Shown: piece after piece, positions 5,827 through 10,413 of the stretch
How the letters are laid out: the number at the start of each line of letters is the position of its first letter
Numbering within the stretch: the stretch's first letter is position 1
Assembly: GCF_001279775.1 (NCBI RefSeq)
Contig: NZ_LGDG01000050.1
Span: 1-10,413, forward strand
Reading direction: 5' to 3'
Source: Streptomyces sp. MMG1533
GTDB taxonomy: Bacteria; Actinomycetota; Actinomycetes; Streptomycetales; Streptomycetaceae
DNA: 10,413 nucleotides
Translations under genes and position numbers: made by a program
Notes under the pieces: generated by a model
What the model was told of the DNA's origin: nothing
Seen by the model: only the letters and a program-made list of their open reading frames with translations
The model's database searches: none

Positions 5827-7218
5827 GTGTCGGCACCAAGGGACGACGTCGGGGAGTTCGCGGCACTGCTGACGCGGCTGAAGGAGCGGACGGACCGCAG
5901 TTACGGTTCGCTGGCCCGCCGCCTGAACATGAACACCTCCACGCTGCACCGCTACTGCGCCGGCGAGGCGGTCCCCCAGGACTTCGCCCCCGTGGAACGG
6001 TTCGCGGCGCTGTGCGGGGCCTCCGCGGAGGAGCGGCTGGAGTTGCACCGGCTGTGGCTCCTGGCGGTGGCGGCCCGGCAGCGACCGCGGACGGCGGAGA
6101 CCACGGCGGTGGGGCCGGCGCCGGCTGAGGCTGCGCCGGCGGACGGTGACTCGTCGCGCCCGGCGCAGGAGCAGGCGGACAGCTCGTACGGCGCAGACGG
6201 CGCGGACGGCGCAGACAGTGAGCCCATGCCTCCGCCGGGCGGAGCCCCCGCTCCCCCGCCCCGCCCCTGGTACCGCCGTCGCCGCCTCCTGGTGTCCGCG
6301 GCCGTGGCGGCGGTGCTCGTCGTGACGCTGGGCAGCCTCTCGGCCCTGCCGTCCGGTTCGTCCGGGAGGGACGACTCCGCCCGCCCTCCGGCCGGCCCGT
6401 CCGGTACGAACACGCAGGGTGGCGCCTCGCGTCACCCCTCGGCCAAGTCACCGAGCCCCTCCGGCACCACCGGATCCCCCGCTGCCGAGAGCGCCGCCGG
6501 CACCGGCACCGGCACCGGCGGCACGGCGAAGCCCTCCGGGAAACCCTTGGAGAGCCGCAGCCCCTCCGGCGGCCACGAGCAGGACGGGTCCGGCACCCCC
6601 GCCGTCCCCCTCACCTGGACCGTCAACTCCCACGTCTGGAACGCAGGCTGCGGCCACGACTACGTCATCGACAAACCGCCGGCCCAGGTACCGCCGCCTC
6701 CGGCCGCGCAGGACGCCGCGCCGTGGGCGGCGACCCAGGGCGCCCTGCACGGCCGCGACACCAACGTGCAGATCTCGGTGCAGGGGCGGAGCTCCACGGC
6801 GGTCGTCCTGGAGGCGCTCCGCGTCCGCGTCGTCACGCGCGCGGCCCCAGCCCGGGGCAACTCCTACTCCATGAACCAGGGCTGCGGCGGAGCACTCACC
6901 CCGCGCTACTTCTCCGTCAACCTCGACGCCGACCGGCCCGTCGCCCACTCGGAATCCGGCTTCGACGGCGAGAACACCATCCCGGCCGTCCGGATGCCCT
7001 ACCGCGTCTCCGCCGAGGACCCCGAGGTGTTGCTGGTCACCGCGCAGACCGAGACCTGCGACTGCGGCTGGTACCTGGAACTGGACTGGTCCTCCCAGGG
7101 CCGCACCGGCACGGTCCGCATCGATGACGACGGCCGCCCGTTCCGCACGAGCGGGATCAACGGGCTGCCCCGGTACTCGTACGACACGTCCGGGCGCAGG
7201 TGGGCGTCCGAGAGCTAA
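5827..7218 (+). CDS. Membrane-anchored XRE-type HTH protein with extracytoplasmic cysteine-bearing domain
   Basis: Single-pass membrane protein of 463 aa combining a putative DNA-binding head with an outside domain. An XRE-like HTH lies at about 8-80 (SYGSLARRLNMNTSTLHRYC as the recognition region). A Pro/Ala/Glu-rich linker carrying GADGADGAD follows, then a basic stop (YRRRRLL) and a membrane helix at about 153-174. A Ser/Gly/Pro-rich stalk spans about 175-258, and a folded outer domain about 260-463 contains C275, C353, C411 and C413. The CDC pair and two further cysteines suggest disulphides. GTG 5827 is preferred because GGGGGA precedes it by 3 nt and the HTH begins at once; upstream in-frame ATGs (5785, 5662) lack good ribosome sites. 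Signal type is unknown, and DNA binding is inferred from the HTH. The gene is divergent from the secreted protein gene and its stop codon overlaps that of poxB. Confidence 0.87.
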   Translation: MSAPRDDVGEFAALLTRLKERTDRSYGSLARRLNMNTSTLHRYCAGEAVPQDFAPVERFAALCGASAEERLELHRLWLLAVAARQRPRTAETTAVGPAPAEAAPADGDSSRPAQEQADSSYGADGADGADSEPMPPPGGAPAPPPRPWYRRRRLLVSAAVAAVLVVTLGSLSALPSGSSGRDDSARPPAGPSGTNTQGGASRHPSAKSPSPSGTTGSPAAESAAGTGTGTGGTAKPSGKPLESRSPSGGHEQDGSGTPAVPLTWTVNSHVWNAGCGHDYVIDKPPAQVPPPPAAQDAAPWAATQGALHGRDTNVQISVQGRSSTAVVLEALRVRVVTRAAPARGNSYSMNQGCGGALTPRYFSVNLDADRPVAHSESGFDGENTIPAVRMPYRVSAEDPEVLLVTAQTETCDCGWYLELDWSSQGRTGTVRIDDDGRPFRTSGINGLPRYSYDTSGRRWASES

Positions 7219-8957
7219 GGGCGAGGCATGTTCCGGAGGTTGGAGCGGGCCATCTGGAGCATCCGCCCGACTCCCCCGTCCAGCACGATCTTCGAGGCGG
7301 ACAGGGCGAAGCCGGTCACCATCTCGGTGCTGATCTTCGGCGGGATGGACAGGGCGTTGGGGTCGGTGACGATGTCGACGAGGGCCGGGCCCTTGTGCTT
7401 GAAGGCGTCCTTGAGGGCGCCGGCGAGTTGCCCGGGCTTCTCGACGCGCACTCCGTGGGCACCGCAGGCGCGGGCGACGGCCGCGAAATCGGGGTTCTTG
7501 TTCGTGGTGCCGTAGGAGGGGAGTCCGGCGACCAGCATCTCCAACTCGACCATGCCGAGGGAGGAGTTGTTGAAGAGGACGACCTTCACCGGCAGGTCGT
7601 ACTGGACGAGGGTGAGGAAGTCGCCCATCAGCATGGAGAATCCGCCGTCGCCGGACATGGAGACCACCTGCCGCCTCCGGTCCGTGAACTGGGCGCCGAT
7701 CGCCATCGGCAGCGCGTTCGCCATCGATCCGTGGGAGAAGGAGCCGATGACGCGGCGGCGGCCGTTGGGTGAGATGTAGCGCGCGGCCCACACATTGCAC
7801 ATGCCGGTGTCGACCGTGAAGATCGCGTCCTCGTCGGCGAGTTCGTCGAGGACGGACGCCACGTACTCGGGGTGGATCGGGACGTGCTTCTCGACCTTGC
7901 GGGTGTACGCCTTGACGACCCCCTCCAGGGCGTCGGCGTGCTTCTTCAGCATCTTGTCGAGGAACCGCCGGTTGTCCTTGGCCCGCACCCGGGGCGTGAG
8001 ACAGCGCAGAGTCTCCTTCACGTCGCCCCAGACGGCCAGGTCGAGCTTGGATCGGCGGCCCAAGTGCTCGGGACGTACGTCGACTTGGACGATCTTGACG
8101 TCGTCCGGGAGGAACGCGTTGTACGGGAAGTCGGTGCCGAGCAGGATCAGCAGGTCGCACTCGTGGGTGGCCTCGTAGGCGGCGCCGTAGCCGACGAGAC
8201 CGCTCATGCCGACGTCGAAGGGGTTGTCGTACTGGATCCACTCCTTGCCCCGCAGGGCGTGCCCCACCGGGGACTTGACCTTCTCGGCGAACTCCATGAC
8301 CTCGGCGTGGGCGCCCGCCGTGCCGCTGCCGCAGAACAGGGTGATCTTCTCGGCCTCGTCGATCATCTCGACGAACCGGTCGATCTCTGCGTCGCCGGGG
8401 CGGACGCTGGGCCGGGAGGTGACGAGGGCGGTCTCGACGGCCTTGTCGGGGGCGGGCTGGTCGGCGATGTCACCGGGGAGGGACACGACGCTGACACCGG
8501 ACCTCCCGACCGCGTTCTGAATGGCGGTCTGCAGCAGCCGGGGCATCTGCTTCGGGCTGGAGATGAGCTCGCTGTAGTGGCTGCACTCGCGGAACAGCTG
8601 GTCGGGGTGGGTCTCCTGGAAGTAGCCCAGGCCGATCTCGCTGGAGGGGATGTGCGAGGCGAGGGCGAGGACGGGGGCCATGGAGCGGTGGGCGTCGTAC
8701 AGGCCGTTGATCAGGTGCAGGTTGCCGGGCCCGCAGGAACCGGCGCAGGCGGTGAGCTTCCCGGTGATCTGGGCCTCGGCGCCCGCGGCGAAGGCGGCGG
8801 TCTCCTCGTGCCGTACGTGCACCCAGTCGATGGCGGAGTTGCGGCGGACCGCGTCCACGACCGGGTTGAGGCTGTCGCCGACGACGCCGTACAGGCGTTT
8901 CACTCCGGCGCGGACGAGGATGTCGACGAACTGTTCGGCGACGTTCTGCTTGGCCAT
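7215..8957 (-). CDS. poxB: Pyruvate:quinone oxidoreductase (pyruvate oxidase, PoxB type)
   Basis: ThDP- and FAD-dependent enzyme that oxidatively decarboxylates pyruvate to acetate and CO2 and passes electrons to the quinone pool at the inner face of the membrane. Length is 580 aa, against about 572 for E. coli PoxB, so it is complete. The N-terminal ThDP Pyr domain has the catalytic glutamate in RHEETAAFAAG (E51), followed by CAGSCGPGNLHLINGLYDAH and IPSSEIGLGYFQETHP, both near-identical to the E. coli enzyme. The central FAD-type domain is at about 190-340. The ThDP diphosphate motif starts at GDGGFSMLMGDF (436) and ends at NN (463-464). The C-terminus (about 545-580) keeps the amphipathic-tail character used for lipid activation in E. 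coli. GAAGGGG lies about 11 nt before ATG 8957. It is preceded by an 8-bp repeat array and is convergent with, and overlaps, the XRE gene. A related ThDP enzyme (acetolactate synthase-like) is less likely given the close PoxB motifs. Confidence 0.93.
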   Translation of the reverse strand: MAKQNVAEQFVDILVRAGVKRLYGVVGDSLNPVVDAVRRNSAIDWVHVRHEETAAFAAGAEAQITGKLTACAGSCGPGNLHLINGLYDAHRSMAPVLALASHIPSSEIGLGYFQETHPDQLFRECSHYSELISSPKQMPRLLQTAIQNAVGRSGVSVVSLPGDIADQPAPDKAVETALVTSRPSVRPGDAEIDRFVEMIDEAEKITLFCGSGTAGAHAEVMEFAEKVKSPVGHALRGKEWIQYDNPFDVGMSGLVGYGAAYEATHECDLLILLGTDFPYNAFLPDDVKIVQVDVRPEHLGRRSKLDLAVWGDVKETLRCLTPRVRAKDNRRFLDKMLKKHADALEGVVKAYTRKVEKHVPIHPEYVASVLDELADEDAIFTVDTGMCNVWAARYISPNGRRRVIGSFSHGSMANALPMAIGAQFTDRRRQVVSMSGDGGFSMLMGDFLTLVQYDLPVKVVLFNNSSLGMVELEMLVAGLPSYGTTNKNPDFAAVARACGAHGVRVEKPGQLAGALKDAFKHKGPALVDIVTDPNALSIPPKISTEMVTGFALSASKIVLDGGVGRMLQMARSNLRNMPRP

Positions 8958-9002
8958 GGCTCAGCGTGCCCCTTCGGTCTCCCCGCACTTCCGGTCTCCG
9001 GG

Positions 9003-9087
9003 TTTCCCGGTTTCCCGGTCATTCGGATCCTTCGGTCATTCGGCCATTCGGTCAGTCGGTCAGTCGGTTCGGATCCTTGTCATTCGG
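9003..9087. repeat. Degenerate tandem array of 8-bp units
   Basis: Successive units ending in CGG run through most of this stretch: TTTCCCGG twice (9003-9018), TCATTCGG (9019), ATCCTTCGG (9027, 9 bp), TCATTCGG (9036), CCATTCGG (9044), TCAGTCGG twice (9052-9067), then a broken unit with ATCCTTG and a final TCATTCGG (9080-9087). GGATCCTT occurs twice. The array lies between the PP2C-like stop and the poxB start, about 45 bp from the latter. It has the look of slippage-made sequence; a regulator-binding role is possible but unproven. Confidence 0.75.
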
Positions 9088-9102
9088 AACCTTCCGGGTT
9101 CC
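9086..9102 (-). terminator. Small hairpin downstream of the PP2C-like gene
   Basis: GGAACC (9086-9091) and GGTTCC (9097-9102) are exact inverted copies around five bases, 21 nt after the minus-strand stop at 9124. It is short for a terminator and has no T tract, so transcription may read on into poxB. Confidence 0.3.
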
Positions 9103-9123
9103 ATGGATGCACAGCGGACGCCG

Positions 9124-10413
9124 TCACGCCTCCCAAACGGCGGCGGCCGTACGGTCGTCCGCGTACCCCTTGACCCTGACCTGGGTGTCGGCGAGGAACT
9201 CGGCGAGACCGGGCGCGGTGGGGCCGGACCACCGGCCGGTGAGATATCCGCACAGCTCGGGTTCGCCGCGCAGCGGCTCTGCGAGGCCGCCGGTGCACAT
9301 CAGGAGCGTGTCACCCGGTCGGGCTACGGAGGCGCGGAAGCGGAAGGGTTCGCGGGGCGGCTCGGGGGCGGGTTCGTACGGGCTCGGGGGCGTCGGGATG
9401 CCGAGGTCCATGGTGAGCCGGTCGCCCTCGGGGGTCTCGGCGGGCAGTGAGCCGAAGCCGACGACCGGCTCGCCGGGGACGTCGAAGACCCGCGGTTCGA
9501 TGTCCTGCCATTCGCCGTCGCGCAGCCGGAACAGTCCGCCCGCGCCGACGCCGAAGAAGACGCGCGTACGGCACTCGGGGTCGGCGGGCAGCAGCAGACA
9601 GCGCAGGGCGGCTGCGTACTCCTCCGGTTCGATGCCCTGCTCGGCGGCGCTGGCGCGCAGCTTCCCGAGGCTGCGGTCGGTGAGACGGTGCAGACCCGAT
9701 TTCAGGTCGCCGCGCCGGCCCGCCCTCATGTCCTCGGCGAGCCTGGCGTGGCTACGGCCCACGGCCCGTCCGATCCAGTGGCACGCCTCGGCGGCCGCCC
9801 GGTGCGCACCGGGTGTGGCGCGCGCACCGGTCGCCATCGCGACGAGGACGAGCGCGTGCTCGCCGGTCCCGAAGCGGGCGGTGAGCAGGGAATCCCGCCG
9901 CGGCTCGCCCCGGAACCGCGCGGAGTCCCCCCGCACGGAGGCCGCCCGCAGAGTGGAGGCCCCGTACCGAGCCCCGTCCAACACGGTGTCCGCGACCAGG
10001 TCGTCGAGGTCGTCCGGGTCCGCCGGGGGCAGCGCGGTGGGTTCGGCTTCGTAGGTGGGTGGCCCGGAGCCGACGTGGCCGACGGGCTTGAGCGACGGGA
10101 CGGGGAGGTCGACTCGGGTGGGGGTACGGGGGCTCGGCGGGGTCCCTTCGGGAGATGTGCCCGGGCCGGCGTTCCCGGCGTGGGCCGCGGTGGGCGGATC
10201 GGCGGCTGACGAGGCGAGGGGGGCGTCCTGCGGCGGGGCCGACTCGGTGGCGAGGGGCGGCTCCCAAGGGGCGCGCTCCCGCTCGGCACCGGCGGGCGGA
10301 TCGGCGACGGCACCCTCTCCGGCAGACCCGTCCCGCAGCCCGTCCCGCTCGTCGTCGACGCCCCGCGCATCGGCCTCGGTGTCCCCACGGGCGGGCGGAA
10401 CAGCGGGCGGAAC
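9124..10413 (-). CDS. PP2C-like protein phosphatase domain protein, N-terminus outside window (partial)
   Basis: The reading frame stays open to the window edge, giving 429 visible residues and no start. Visible residues 1-130 are a Pro/Ala/Asp/Glu-rich, probably disordered region. The PP2C-like domain begins at about 150 (ASVRGDSARFRGEPRRD) and ends with the family's closing motif YADDRTAAAVWE. The family hydrolyses phospho-Ser/Thr using two metals held by aspartates. Here the usual DGxGG site reads MATGARA (9814-9834 region), and the usual (S/T)DGL reads CTGGLAEPL (9271-9297), so two expected aspartates are Thr and Gly. DD in the last motif is kept (9154-9159). It may therefore be a non-catalytic or altered member, a regulatory or scaffold protein. 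Its partners would lie upstream, outside the window. Confidence 0.8.
   Translation of the reverse strand, partial: VPPAVPPARGDTEADARGVDDERDGLRDGSAGEGAVADPPAGAERERAPWEPPLATESAPPQDAPLASSAADPPTAAHAGNAGPGTSPEGTPPSPRTPTRVDLPVPSLKPVGHVGSGPPTYEAEPTALPPADPDDLDDLVADTVLDGARYGASTLRAASVRGDSARFRGEPRRDSLLTARFGTGEHALVLVAMATGARATPGAHRAAAEACHWIGRAVGRSHARLAEDMRAGRRGDLKSGLHRLTDRSLGKLRASAAEQGIEPEEYAAALRCLLLPADPECRTRVFFGVGAGGLFRLRDGEWQDIEPRVFDVPGEPVVGFGSLPAETPEGDRLTMDLGIPTPPSPYEPAPEPPREPFRFRASVARPGDTLLMCTGGLAEPLRGEPELCGYLTGRWSGPTAPGLAEFLADTQVRVKGYADDRTAAAVWEA

Noticed and set aside
6448..8241. 597-aa open frame on the minus strand
   Set aside because: It runs across the ends of both the XRE and PoxB genes in the wrong frame. 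Both of those have clear domains and codon bias, and this frame is Arg/Pro-rich noise.
9003..9087. CRISPR-like array
   Set aside because: Units are 8 bp, directly adjacent and degenerate, with no spacers and no cas genes.
7872..9173. 433-aa open frame on the plus strand
   Set aside because: Antisense shadow of poxB with the repetitive Val/Gly/Asp composition typical of a complementary frame.

Overview
The window is high-GC actinobacterial chromosome, almost certainly Streptomyces. The third codon positions are strongly G/C, GTG starts follow purine-rich ribosome sites, and several products belong to families expanded in Streptomyces (DUF2637 membrane proteins, stand-alone RsbW-like ATPases, membrane-anchored XRE regulators). 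It looks like ordinary chromosome plus one decayed gene. No transposase, integrase, tRNA, rRNA or CRISPR array was seen.

Layout. Bases 86-895 (-) encode a GntR/FCD regulator. It is divergent from an FhuF-like 2Fe-2S protein (1050-1907, +), whose promoter region carries a perfect 17-bp palindrome matching the DmdR/IdeR iron box. A 303-bp gap rich in inverted repeats leads to a five-segment DUF2637 membrane protein (2211-3251, +). That gene ends at a 19-bp perfect hairpin shared with a convergent RsbW/SpoIIAB-like ATP-binding protein (3335-3817, -). Bases about 3984-4855 (+) hold the remains of a GH38 alpha-mannosidase: pieces from the N-terminus to the last residues lie in the right order, but in three frames and with about two thirds of the gene missing. 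A secreted two-cysteine protein (4942-5610, -) is divergent from a membrane-spanning XRE protein with a cysteine-bearing outer domain (5827-7218, +). That gene meets a pyruvate:quinone oxidoreductase (PoxB type; 7215-8957, -) tail to tail with overlapping stop codons. Upstream of poxB is an array of degenerate 8-bp repeats (9003-9087). The window ends inside a proline-rich PP2C-like protein (9124 to the edge, -) that has lost two expected metal-binding aspartates.

How the genes may work together. The clearest regulatory statement is iron control of the FhuF-like reductase. The secreted protein and the membrane XRE protein share a divergent intergenic region and may be functionally linked, but this is inference from position. 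PoxB would act at the membrane, passing electrons from pyruvate to the quinone pool. I found no evidence for a complete new multi-gene system. The best leads are the decayed mannosidase, the apparently metal-site-deficient PP2C protein, the secreted/XRE divergent pair and the structured leader of the DUF2637 gene.
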